This document shows, in pieces, positions 1 through 6,779 of a DNA stretch of 7,303 bases (the stretch's first letter is position 1; each line of letters opens with the position of its first letter). This DNA is from CAJQND01 sp051010055 (GTDB taxonomy: Bacteria; Pseudomonadota; Alphaproteobacteria; Rhizobiales; CAJQND01). The position numbers were made by a program, and so were the translations under genes. The notes under the pieces are model-generated. The model saw only the letters and a list, made by a program, of their open reading frames with translations. It had not been told where the DNA came from and made no database searches. The stretch lies in assembly GCA_051010055.1 (NCBI GenBank), contig JBPCVY010000155.1:1-7303 (forward strand), in the 5' to 3' direction.

Positions 1-2078
1 GTATCAGATGGCTCCTGGCCATTGTTTTGCCCGTCACGCTCTCCGTTTTGCTGGCCACGCTGGGGCATACGCATGGTTTCATCCATAAGCTGTTGCTGGC
101 GGTTCATCAGTTCACCAAGCTCTTGTAAGGTTTTGGCGGTCGGCGAATTCCGCATCCGACCGTTCTGGGTCATCCTGCCCGGACGCATATTTTCCATCAA
201 TCGTTCAAGTTCCGATAAAAGCTTTTGTGCCGCATCGCGGGCGCCCGATTGGGCAAGCTTTTCGATCTGATCCATCATTTTTTGCAAGTCTTGCGATGTG
301 ATGACCTGATCGGGCCGTAACTGCTGCTGGTTCTGGTCGATTTGCCCCTCCTGCATGCGCCGCTGCATCTCGCGGGCCAGTTCGCGCATGTACCTGTCCA
401 TGGCCTTGCGCATTCTTTCCATGATTTCAGCAATTTCCGATGGCGGTGCATTTTCAGCCAGAGCCTTTGCCAGCTCCTGGCGTGTCTGCCGCAATTCCCG
501 CTCAGCAACCGACAGGTTGCCATCTTCGATGTTCAGGGCAATTTCCCACAACAGGTTCACCACATCGACAAAATCTTCGTCTGAGCGGGCATTCATCATG
601 GCGCGGTGGGCAGAGCGCAAACCCAGATAGACGCCGCTACGTCGTATCAGGTCGCCTGGATATATTGTGAACGCTTCAATGACGCGGGCAATCTTGTTGC
701 TGTCCTGGATGTTTGCCACCAGCGCACGACGTTGTTCGATCACGGCGCGGGCAAGAGGTTCGATAAACCGGCGCTCCGGCAAGACAAACTTGTGGGGTGC
801 ATTTTCGTGAGCACCCTTTTGTCCGGCGCCATCACGGGCAACAACGGTCATTTCCACGGCCAGACCGGCCCATGGGTGTGAGGCCAGATCGCGGTAAACC
901 TCGCCCTTCGCCGCGCGCGGGTCTACGCGGGGAAGACCAATAGTGAAATTGGGAGGCTGAAACAGCTTTAGCGCACTGCCACGGGCGGCCGCGCTTGAAA
1001 AACCTTCCTCAGACAGTGTGAATTCCGCAGCAAGGCCTGAGACGCCATAATCATCCTGCGTATTGTATTTGAAATTCAGCGTGCCATCGGTGGTGGACCC
1101 CACATCTAAGACTTCAACCCGTGGCGGGTTGTCGTCGATCAATCCAAACGTCCATTCTGCCAGCGTCTCGTCATCGCCAACTACCGTGATGTGCGCTGGC
1201 CGGGAAAGCTTGAGCTTTAGATCGAATACCTGCGGTTTGCTTGAATTTTGCGAAAGCTGAGGCTGGTTGCTGGAGAACTTTATCTCCTGCACCTCCGGCG
1301 GCTTGCCGTGGCCACTTGCTTCCAGCCGCAGCACTGGCTCCGTTGCCCCGTTGAGCCGAATCAGCAATTCGCTGTTCACCGGCACTTCGATGACAGTGCC
1401 TGAAGGTTGCTTTTCTTTCACGCGGTCAATCTGACCGCGGGCAAGCATAACCGGCGCTTTGCCCGTATATGGCGGCGGGTTAACCCAGGCATCCATAAAC
1501 AACGGCGCAACGTTTTTTGCAACCGGAACGAGGGCTCTTTGCAGCCGGTCGGTGGAATCAGCACCAATCAGGATGGCGGCAACCAAAATCGCCATCACAA
1601 GGCCATAGCGCAGTGCATTGGGATCGCGCCTTGCAAGGTCTGATCGCGGTTTGCCGATTTTTAGCCCGGCAATAAGCTTTGCAACACGCCGTTTATGGGC
1701 CTGCCAGAGTGTAAGACTAGCCGGGTCATCTGCAGAACCGGCTATTTCATCGCGGTAGGCGCTGGCCGGGCGGTGTGGAATTTTCGATTCAGTTTCAATC
1801 CGCCTCAGCGCCGCCTCATCATCAGCGGGCCTGATGGCAAAAATCGGACGCAGGGCGATGCCAAATGCAATGAGAAATGCCGCAAGCGCACCTATATGGG
1901 CAATGCGCGGAAGGGCATCAAAAAATCCGGCAAGGCTGAACAGCAAAAACAATCCGGCAACAAACAAGGCCGGGAAGGCTGCAGACCAAAGGGCTTCCCA
2001 GAAAAGTACCGATTTTGCCCTGCGCACCTTCGCTGTCAGCTGGGCATCTGGACCACTATTTCTTTTGATGCTTACCAT
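1..2078 (-). CDS. TIGR02302/DUF4175 family membrane protein, 3' end outside window
   Basis: An uninterrupted minus-strand frame encodes at least 692 residues and continues past base 1. The family has no established function and is found mainly in alphaproteobacteria. Residues 31-51 and about 61-82 form two hydrophobic segments, and a third lies at about 158-173 (GLVMAILVAAILIG). A long, probably periplasmic, beta-rich part follows, with proline-rich stretches such as WVNPPPYTGKAP. The last 200 visible residues are charged, glutamine- and methionine-rich helices likely to form coiled coils (for example EIMERMRKAMDRYMRELARE), and the visible end is Gln/Asn/Gly-rich low complexity. Family members are about 800-900 residues, so perhaps 100-200 are missing. 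The ATG at 2078 is chosen because no other in-frame start precedes it before an upstream stop and it leaves the first membrane segment intact; no clear ribosome binding site is visible. The gene follows lysA by 84 bases on the same strand. Family assignment comes from recalled sequence features and gene context. Confidence 0.85.
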   Translation of the reverse strand, partial: MVSIKRNSGPDAQLTAKVRRAKSVLFWEALWSAAFPALFVAGLFLLFSLAGFFDALPRIAHIGALAAFLIAFGIALRPIFAIRPADDEAALRRIETESKIPHRPASAYRDEIAGSADDPASLTLWQAHKRRVAKLIAGLKIGKPRSDLARRDPNALRYGLVMAILVAAILIGADSTDRLQRALVPVAKNVAPLFMDAWVNPPPYTGKAPVMLARGQIDRVKEKQPSGTVIEVPVNSELLIRLNGATEPVLRLEASGHGKPPEVQEIKFSSNQPQLSQNSSKPQVFDLKLKLSRPAHITVVGDDETLAEWTFGLIDDNPPRVEVLDVGSTTDGTLNFKYNTQDDYGVSGLAAEFTLSEEGFSSAAARGSALKLFQPPNFTIGLPRVDPRAAKGEVYRDLASHPWAGLAVEMTVVARDGAGQKGAHENAPHKFVLPERRFIEPLARAVIEQRRALVANIQDSNKIARVIEAFTIYPGDLIRRSGVYLGLRSAHRAMMNARSDEDFVDVVNLLWEIALNIEDGNLSVAERELRQTRQELAKALAENAPPSEIAEIMERMRKAMDRYMRELAREMQRRMQEGQIDQNQQQLRPDQVITSQDLQKMMDQIEKLAQSGARDAAQKLLSELERLMENMRPGRMTQNGRMRNSPTAKTLQELGELMNRQQQLMDETMRMPQRGQQNGERDGQNNGQEPSD

Positions 2079-2162
2079 GACGGCAAGATAGTAGCATGAT
2101 TGGGCGTAAAAGCGGCGCTTTCATTCCACCATGCGGCGTCACGGTATTGTGAGGGTTTTGAC

Positions 2163-3428
2163 CTACTGCCAGGCGGCGAGTTGATCGAGACCCAACAGCT
2201 CTTCGTAAGTTTGACGCGGGCGGATAACCGAGAACTCAGTGCCCTTGACCATGACTTCAGGCACCAACAGCCGGGTATTGTATGTGCCCGACTGAACCGC
2301 GCCATATGCCCCCGCCGATAGCACGGCCAAAAGATCACCGGCGCCAGCGTTTGGCAAGGGCCGGGAGCGGGCAAGATAGTCACCTGTCTCACATACGGGC
2401 CCGACAAGGTCACCATCCACCATCGGCACCTCGCGCAAGCGTTCGTCCACCGGCCAAACATCATGATAGGCATCATACAGGGTGGGCCGGATGAGATCGT
2501 TCATGGCGCCATCGGCTATCAGGAAGGTTTTGCCACCGGAATTCTTCGAATAGGTGACTTTTACAACCAAAATACCGGCATTGCCTGCAATCATGCGGCC
2601 TGGCTCGAACACCAGCTGGCAGCCAAGGTGGCCAACAGCGTTCTTGACCATGGCGGCATATTCATCCGGGTGGGGCGGAATATCATTGGTGCCGCGATAG
2701 GGTATGCCAAGGCCGCCGCCCAAATCCAAATGGTCGATTGCATGGCCTTCCTTGCGCAAGTCCTCCACCAGTTCAGCCATGAGCGCGAAAGCCTGTGCAT
2801 AGGGCGCAAGATCGGTGATCTGGCTGCCGATATGCATGTTGACGCCGCCAACCTTGATGCCCGGAAGGGTGGCTGCATATTTGTAAACCTCGCGGGCGCG
2901 CAAATAGGAGATGCCGAACTTGTTCTCCGCCTTGCCGGTGGTGATCTTCTCGTGGGTCTTGGCGTCCACATCAGGATTGATGCGCAAGGAAATGTTCGCG
3001 GTGGTGTTCATGGAACTGGCGATCTGCGACAGAAGCGCAAGCTCGGGTTCCGATTCCACGTTGAAGGATTTTATGCCCGCCTCCAGAGCCAGCTTCATCT
3101 CAGATACCTGCTTGCCGACGCCGGAAAAAACAATTTTTTCAGGCGCAACGCCTACCGCAAGCGCGCGGCGCAATTCACCTTCAGATACAATGTCAGCGCC
3201 AGCGCCGAGATCAGCCAAAGTCTTTATAACAGCCTGGTTCGAATTGGCCTTCACCGAATAGCAAATCTCATGATCGGTTCCCTCAAACGCAGCATCAAAC
3301 ACCTGATAATGGCGCGTCAGCGTTGCATGGGAATAGCAGTAAAGCGGCGTGCCGATTTCATCTGCAATCGCGCTCAGGGCGACATCTTCGGCGTGCAACA
3401 CGCCGTTGCGGTAGGAAAAATGATGCAT
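2163..3428 (-). CDS. lysA: Diaminopimelate decarboxylase
   Basis: LysA removes CO2 from meso-2,6-diaminopimelate to give L-lysine, the last step of lysine synthesis, in the cytoplasm with pyridoxal phosphate. The 421-residue product has the normal length and fold type III motifs in order: the YSVKAN segment with the PLP-binding lysine at K60, the MHIGSQ segment at 198-203, the GGGLGI phosphate-binding loop at 237-242, EPGR at 275-278, and CETGD at 346-350, which contributes the cysteine, glutamate and aspartate that act across the dimer interface. The C-terminal barrel has the SGTYNTR motif near 380. The ATG at 3428 gives a standard N-terminus (MHHFSYRNG). It lies 12 bases after the lipoprotein stop with only a weak ribosome binding site, so translation may be coupled to that gene. 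No truncation or missing catalytic residue is seen. Confidence 0.98.
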   Translation of the reverse strand: MHHFSYRNGVLHAEDVALSAIADEIGTPLYCYSHATLTRHYQVFDAAFEGTDHEICYSVKANSNQAVIKTLADLGAGADIVSEGELRRALAVGVAPEKIVFSGVGKQVSEMKLALEAGIKSFNVESEPELALLSQIASSMNTTANISLRINPDVDAKTHEKITTGKAENKFGISYLRAREVYKYAATLPGIKVGGVNMHIGSQITDLAPYAQAFALMAELVEDLRKEGHAIDHLDLGGGLGIPYRGTNDIPPHPDEYAAMVKNAVGHLGCQLVFEPGRMIAGNAGILVVKVTYSKNSGGKTFLIADGAMNDLIRPTLYDAYHDVWPVDERLREVPMVDGDLVGPVCETGDYLARSRPLPNAGAGDLLAVLSAGAYGAVQSGTYNTRLLVPEVMVKGTEFSVIRPRQTYEELLGLDQLAAWQ

Positions 3429-3440
3429 CCGAAGTGTCCG

Positions 3441-3593
3441 TCAGATCAGGGGGTCGAGAGTGAAGGGCTCATCAGGGTCGCGGTCTTCAGCACCTGGTGG
3501 CGGCAACGGGTCGCCGCGCCGCCCGCAAGCGGTCAGCCCCAGGGCGGAAATCACCAGCGCCAAAATGAAAAGCCGTGTAAGCCGCAACGGCAT
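3441..3593 (-). CDS. lptM: Small LptM-type (YifL-like) lipoprotein
   Basis: This 50-residue ORF is easily missed. It begins MPLRLTR and has a hydrophobic core at about 8-20, then a lipobox ending in LTAC with the lipidated cysteine at C23. The mature part starts CGRRGDPLPPP and ends in a short acidic tail. A type II signal peptide followed at once by a basic/glycine patch and a proline run is the pattern of the LptM (formerly YifL) family, which in E. coli binds the LPS translocon LptD-LptE and assists LptD disulfide maturation in the outer membrane. Glycine at +2 fits outer-membrane sorting. Many alphaproteobacteria are thought to carry such a lipoprotein next to lysA. A good ribosome binding site (GAGGAG, 3596-3601) supports the ATG at 3593. 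The LptM function in this organism is inferred; membership in the lipoprotein class is clear from the sequence. Confidence 0.88.
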   Translation of the reverse strand: MPLRLTRLFILALVISALGLTACGRRGDPLPPPGAEDRDPDEPFTLDPLI

Positions 3594-3645
3594 GTCTCCT
3601 CAACCAAATTTCTAATTTACTACATATACCAAAATTGGCTTTGAG
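3594..3645 (-). promoter_or_regulatory. AT-rich argH-lptM spacer with ribosome binding site
   Basis: The 52 bases between the argH stop and the lipoprotein start are clearly more AT-rich than the flanking genes. Reading on the minus strand, a strong Shine-Dalgarno sequence GAGGAG (3601-3596) sits just before the ATG at 3593. A weak promoter-like pair can be drawn, CTGACT (3649-3644) and TATGTA (3626-3621) with a 17-base spacer. It matches the vegetative consensus at 4 and 3 of 6 positions, which is poor evidence. The spacer may hold an internal promoter for lptM-lysA, or simply be an unconstrained operon gap. No terminator-like hairpin with a T-run is seen, so read-through from argH is expected. 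Confidence 0.4.
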
Positions 3646-5028
3646 TCAGTCCTTTAGAACTGATTTCCACCTGGATGCCTCGCTGGCCACATTGGCCGGG
3701 GCGGTGCCGCCAAGGCTGGTGCGTGATGCAACCGAACTCTCAACACTGAGAACCGAATAGACGTCGTCGGTAATAGCTTCGTTCACCTTTTGCATGTCGG
3801 CAAGGGCCAGCTCTTCAAGTCCGCAGCCCTTTTCCTCGGCCAGGGCAACAAGGCTGCCCGTGACATGGTGCGCCTCACGGAAGGTGAACCCGCCTACGCG
3901 CACCAGCCAATCAGCAAGGTCGGTTGCGGTGGAGAATCCTGCACCAGCAGCCTTGCGCATGGTGTCTGCCACCGGCTCCATGTCTTCCACCATTCCGGTC
4001 ATGGCCGCTATGGCAAGGGTCAGATTGTCAAGGGCATCGAAAGCTGGTTCCTTATCTTCCTGCATGTCCTTGGAATAGGCCAGCGGCAGGCCCTTCATGA
4101 CCACCAGTAGCGTTGTGAGCGCGCCAACAATGCGGCCGGCCTTTGCGCGCACCAGTTCGGCGGCATCTGGGTTGCGCTTTTGCGGCATGATGGAAGAGCC
4201 GGTGGAGAACTTGTCGCTCATGGTGATGAAGCGGAACTGGGCAGATGACCAGATAACGATTTCCTCTGCAAAGCGCGACAGATGCACCGCGCAAATGGAT
4301 GCAGCTGATAGCGCTTCAAGAACAAAGTCCCGGTCAGATACTGCATCCAGCGAATTGTGCGTTGGCCCGTCAAAACCAAGGGCTAAAGCGGTCCTTTCCC
4401 TGTCGATGGGAAAAGACGTGCCGGCAAGGGCGGCAGAGCCAAGCGGATTTTCGTTCAACCTCTTGCGGGCATCGGCAAACCGTCCCCGGTCACGGGCAAA
4501 CATTTCCACATAAGCCAGGCAGTGATGGCCAAAGGTTACCGGCTGGGCGGTTTGCAAATGAGTGAAGCCCGGCATGATGGTGCCCGCATGGGCTTCAGCC
4601 TTTGCAACCAACGCCGATTGCAGGGATTTTAGCTGGTCATCCACATGATCAATGACGTCGCGCACATAGAGCTTGAAATCAGTGGCAACCTGATCGTTGC
4701 GTGAGCGTGCGGTGTGCAGGCGCCCGGCTGATGCGCCGATAATTTCGGCAAGGCGCGCCTCGACATTCATATGGATATCTTCAAGACCACGCGAAAAGGT
4801 GAACGCACCGGACCCGATTTCCGATTGAACCTGCTCAAGACCACGTTTAATTTCGCTGGCATCCGATTTGGAGATAATTCCGCAATCGGCAAGCATGGCG
4901 GCGTGGGCGAGCGAGCCTGCAATGTCTTGTGCAAACAGTCGCCGGTCGAAATCAATCGATGCGTTGATTTCTTCCATAATTTGAGCCGGTGCGGAGGAGA
5001 AACGTCCGCCCCACATTTTATTGGTCAT
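3646..5028 (-). CDS. argH: Argininosuccinate lyase
   Basis: ArgH cleaves argininosuccinate into L-arginine and fumarate, the last step of arginine synthesis, as a cytoplasmic homotetramer of the aspartase/fumarase superfamily. The 460-residue product has the usual length. It starts with the family hallmark MWGGRF at 5-10, followed by the HTARSRNDQ substrate-binding motif at 105-113, the GFTHLQTAQP segment at 154-163 that carries the conserved histidine H157, and the signature loop GSSIMPQKRNPD at 277-288 that carries the catalytic serine. The C-terminal end has the expected SRTSLGGTAP segment. The ATG at 5028 places four residues before MWGGRF, as is usual. The preceding ribosome binding site is weak. 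It is the first gene of the minus-strand group argH-lptM-lysA-DUF4175 and is transcribed away from tlpA. Confidence 0.98.
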   Translation of the reverse strand: MTNKMWGGRFSSAPAQIMEEINASIDFDRRLFAQDIAGSLAHAAMLADCGIISKSDASEIKRGLEQVQSEIGSGAFTFSRGLEDIHMNVEARLAEIIGASAGRLHTARSRNDQVATDFKLYVRDVIDHVDDQLKSLQSALVAKAEAHAGTIMPGFTHLQTAQPVTFGHHCLAYVEMFARDRGRFADARKRLNENPLGSAALAGTSFPIDRERTALALGFDGPTHNSLDAVSDRDFVLEALSAASICAVHLSRFAEEIVIWSSAQFRFITMSDKFSTGSSIMPQKRNPDAAELVRAKAGRIVGALTTLLVVMKGLPLAYSKDMQEDKEPAFDALDNLTLAIAAMTGMVEDMEPVADTMRKAAGAGFSTATDLADWLVRVGGFTFREAHHVTGSLVALAEEKGCGLEELALADMQKVNEAITDDVYSVLSVESSVASRTSLGGTAPANVASEASRWKSVLKD

Positions 5029-5064
5029 GGTCTCAGTTCCAAATCAAAAAGGGTGCGCAAGTTC
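5029..5064. promoter_or_regulatory. 36-base divergent argH/tlpA junction
   Basis: Only 36 bases separate the start codons of argH (minus) and tlpA (plus). This holds at most the two ribosome binding sites: AAAGGG at 5048-5053 lies 11 bases before the tlpA ATG, and a weak GGAACTGAG-like stretch precedes argH. There is no room for two complete non-overlapping promoters, so at least one must reach into the opposite gene's coding sequence. I could not pick out convincing -35/-10 pairs. Confidence 0.45.
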
Positions 5065-5703
5065 ATGAGCGATCAGTCCACGCAACGCAAGTTCACCGGT
5101 TTGAACCGTGTGGCTGTGATGGCAGTGCTCGCCGCACTTATTGCTGCAGCAGCGATATACGTGATCGGCGGCAACAAAAGCAATGAGCAAACGGTCGAAC
5201 AAGGAACATCTGCCCCCTCATCCACATCGCAAACCGGCTCAGGGGAGATGAAGAACTTCGTATTTGCCACCCCCCGCAGCGCCATTGCCAATATTGAGTT
5301 CGCTGAAAGCTCCGGCGCCAAAAGGAGCCTTTCCGATTGGAAGGGCAAGGTGGTGCTGCTCAATCTGTGGGCCACCTGGTGCGCGCCGTGCCGCAAGGAA
5401 ATGCCGGGGCTTTCCCGTTTGCAGGGCGAACTTGGTGGCGAGGAATTCGAAGTGGTGGCGCTCAGCGTCGACCGCAAGGGCCTGGCTGCTTCTCAGAAAT
5501 TCCTGAACTCCATCGATGCCGAGAAATTGGCCCTTTATAACGATGAGACCACCAAAACCCTGCAAAAACTAAAAATAGTCGGCCTGCCATCGACGTTGCT
5601 GATCGACAGGGACGGCAAAGAAGTGGGCCGGCTTACCGGGCCTGCGGAATGGGATTCCGCAGACGCCAAGGCGCTCGTTCGCTCGGTTCTTGATGAAAAG
5701 TAA
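5065..5703 (+). CDS. tlpA: TlpA-type membrane-anchored thiol:disulfide interchange protein
   Basis: This is a thioredoxin-like protein tethered to the inner membrane with its active domain in the periplasm. TlpA of Bradyrhizobium reduces the copper chaperone ScoI and cytochrome oxidase subunit II during assembly of aa3-type oxidase. The 212-residue product has a short cytoplasmic N-terminus, one membrane helix at about 15-36 (NRVAVMAVLAALIAAAAIYV), a Ser/Thr/Gln-rich linker at about 38-60, and a thioredoxin fold with the active site WCAPC at 105-109 inside LWATWCAPCRKEMP. A GLPST segment supplies the cis-proline (P175) and TGPAEW follows near 191. Length and layout match rhizobial TlpA (about 220 residues). 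ATG 5065 is preferred; an in-frame GTG at 5053 would add four residues but sits on top of the Shine-Dalgarno sequence. The frame stays open far upstream, through the antisense of argH, which is not meaningful. The gene is divergent from argH and convergent with the next gene. Confidence 0.93.
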   Translation: MSDQSTQRKFTGLNRVAVMAVLAALIAAAAIYVIGGNKSNEQTVEQGTSAPSSTSQTGSGEMKNFVFATPRSAIANIEFAESSGAKRSLSDWKGKVVLLNLWATWCAPCRKEMPGLSRLQGELGGEEFEVVALSVDRKGLAASQKFLNSIDAEKLALYNDETTKTLQKLKIVGLPSTLLIDRDGKEVGRLTGPAEWDSADAKALVRSVLDEK

Positions 5704-5718
5704 CCCGGACCTCAGGTA

Positions 5719-6594
5719 CTAGCGCGTGGGGACCGGTTCCTCGCCGCGATAGTCATAAAATCCGCGCTGGGTTTTGCGCCCCAGCCAGCCAGCCTCAACA
5801 TATTTCACCAGAAGCGGGCACGGGCGGTATTTGGTATCGGCAAGGCCCTCATAAAGCACCTGCATGATGGAAAGGCAGGTATCCAGCCCGATAAAATCTG
5901 CAAGCTCCAGCGGCCCCATCGGGTGATTGGCGCCAAGGCGCATGGACTTGTCGATGGACTCAACCGAACCCACACCTTCATAAAGGGTGTAAACCGCCTC
6001 ATTGATCATAGGCAGCAAAATGCGGTTCACGATGAAAGCCGGAAAGTCCTCGGCCATGGCCGCCTTTTTGCCGAGCTTGTTCACCAGTTCGCGGGTTGAT
6101 TGATAAGTCTCGTCATCGGTCGCGATGCCACGGATAACCTCAACCAATTCCATCAGGGGAACCGGGTTCATGAAGTGCACGCCGATGAATTTCTCAGGGC
6201 GATCTGTAGATGCAGCCAGGCGGGTAATGGAAATTGACGAGGTATTGGTGCCAATTACCGTGTCCGGTCCAATAACCCTGCAAAGTCCGTCGAAAATTTT
6301 GCGCTTGACGTCTTCGTCTTCAGTTGCGCTCTCGATCACCATGTCGAGGCCTTCAAAAGAAGAGACGTCTTCGGCAATTTCAATGCGCCCAAGAGCACTT
6401 TTGCGGTCTTTTTCCGCAATGCGTTCAGAATTCACCTGCCGGGCCATATTGCCATTGATAGTGGCTAATCCCGACTCGATGCGTTCACGCGAAATATCGT
6501 TGAGTTTTACGTCTAGTCCCGCCAATGCGCAGACATGGGCAATACCACTGCCCATTTGACCGGCGCCGACAACGCCAATCTTCTTGATGTCCAT
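5719..6594 (-). CDS. hbdA: 3-hydroxybutyryl-CoA dehydrogenase
   Basis: This cytoplasmic enzyme oxidises (S)-3-hydroxyacyl-CoA to the 3-oxoacyl-CoA, or works in reverse, using NAD(P). The 291-residue product has the normal length for the single-domain-pair type, without a hydratase fusion. The N-terminal Rossmann fold opens with IGVVGAGQMGSG, the GxGxxG dinucleotide-binding motif at 10-15. By alignment to the human short-chain enzyme from memory, the catalytic set is present: S119 in NTSS, H140 in VHFMNPVP, E152, and N190 in FIVNR. The C-terminal helical domain has the HPMGPLELADFIGLD signature at 224-238 and ends GRKTQRGFYDY. The ATG at 6594 is chosen because MDIKKIGVV is the usual N-terminus and a G-rich Shine-Dalgarno-like sequence lies 7-10 bases before it; in-frame ATGs at 6618 and 6609 would add eight and five residues. 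The gene lies downstream of etfA on the same strand, fitting fatty acid, butyrate or hydroxybutyrate metabolism. paaH and fadB2 are other names for close relatives. Confidence 0.93.
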   Translation of the reverse strand: MDIKKIGVVGAGQMGSGIAHVCALAGLDVKLNDISRERIESGLATINGNMARQVNSERIAEKDRKSALGRIEIAEDVSSFEGLDMVIESATEDEDVKRKIFDGLCRVIGPDTVIGTNTSSISITRLAASTDRPEKFIGVHFMNPVPLMELVEVIRGIATDDETYQSTRELVNKLGKKAAMAEDFPAFIVNRILLPMINEAVYTLYEGVGSVESIDKSMRLGANHPMGPLELADFIGLDTCLSIMQVLYEGLADTKYRPCPLLVKYVEAGWLGRKTQRGFYDYRGEEPVPTR

Positions 6595-6779
6595 TCTTAC
6601 CCCCACCATACCGCGCATCGCGGCATCTACGTTATCGGGACGCAGAGCCTAACGCCGATTGCTGCAGTGCACAAGGCGCTTTTTCAGAGAAATTCAATAT
6701 GTTGCATCGCCGCCACGAACAAACCGGGCCGCTAATGCAACCCGGTTTTCAGTAGTTTAGATGCTACAACCAGCGGTGG
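6595..6779. other. 185-base non-coding gap between etfA and hbdA
   Basis: No credible gene is seen on either strand; the plus-strand open frame here is an extension of the antisense of hbdA and has no recognisable product. The gap holds a perfect 8-base inverted repeat (6721-6728 with 6741-6748) and a 7-base one interleaved with it (6701-6707 with 6735-6741). The part nearer hbdA should contain its promoter if it is not simply co-transcribed with etfA, but no strong consensus promoter could be identified. Confidence 0.6.
6721..6748 (-). terminator. Possible terminator hairpin after etfA
   Basis: AAACCGGG (6721-6728) and CCCGGTTT (6741-6748) form a perfect 8-base stem with a 12-base loop, starting 31 bases beyond the etfA stop. 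On the minus strand the 3' arm is followed by GTTCG, so the only U-run is the three of the stem itself. That makes it a weak intrinsic terminator, or an mRNA-end-stabilising hairpin. It could also act on plus-strand transcripts, with four T's at its 3' side. Function is inferred from position and symmetry only. Confidence 0.4.

Noticed and set aside
1695..2099. Plus-strand open frame of 134 residues opposite the DUF4175 gene
   Set aside because: It is wholly antisense to the N-terminal membrane region of the DUF4175 gene, and the lysine/glycine-rich product has no recognisable family.
2079..2162. AAAGCGCCGCTTTT symmetry in the lysA-DUF4175 gap as a terminator
   Set aside because: The perfect arms leave a one-base loop, and opening them to a workable loop leaves only an AT-rich 4-base stem. 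It is too weak to call, and the two genes are probably co-transcribed.
2463..3644. A 393-residue plus-strand open frame antisense to lysA and the lipoprotein gene
   Set aside because: It lies opposite the well-supported lysA and lptM genes. The product is rich in His, Gly and Ala without any recognisable domain, which is the usual shadow of codon bias on the opposite strand of a GC-rich gene. No ribosome binding site or family feature supports it.
4771..5064. Upstream in-frame extension of tlpA by 98 residues
   Set aside because: The extension is antisense to the start of argH and would put a long stretch of non-family sequence before the normal TlpA membrane anchor. The ATG at 5065 with its Shine-Dalgarno sequence gives the family's usual length.
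6690..6730. Possible hbdA promoter TTGTTC-17-TATTGA on the minus strand
   Set aside because: Each hexamer matches the vegetative consensus at only three of six positions and it lies within the inverted repeat region; this is no better than chance.
6595..6735. Plus-strand small ORF in the etfA-hbdA gap
   Set aside because: It begins inside the antisense of hbdA, has no ribosome binding site that I can see, and encodes no recognisable sequence.
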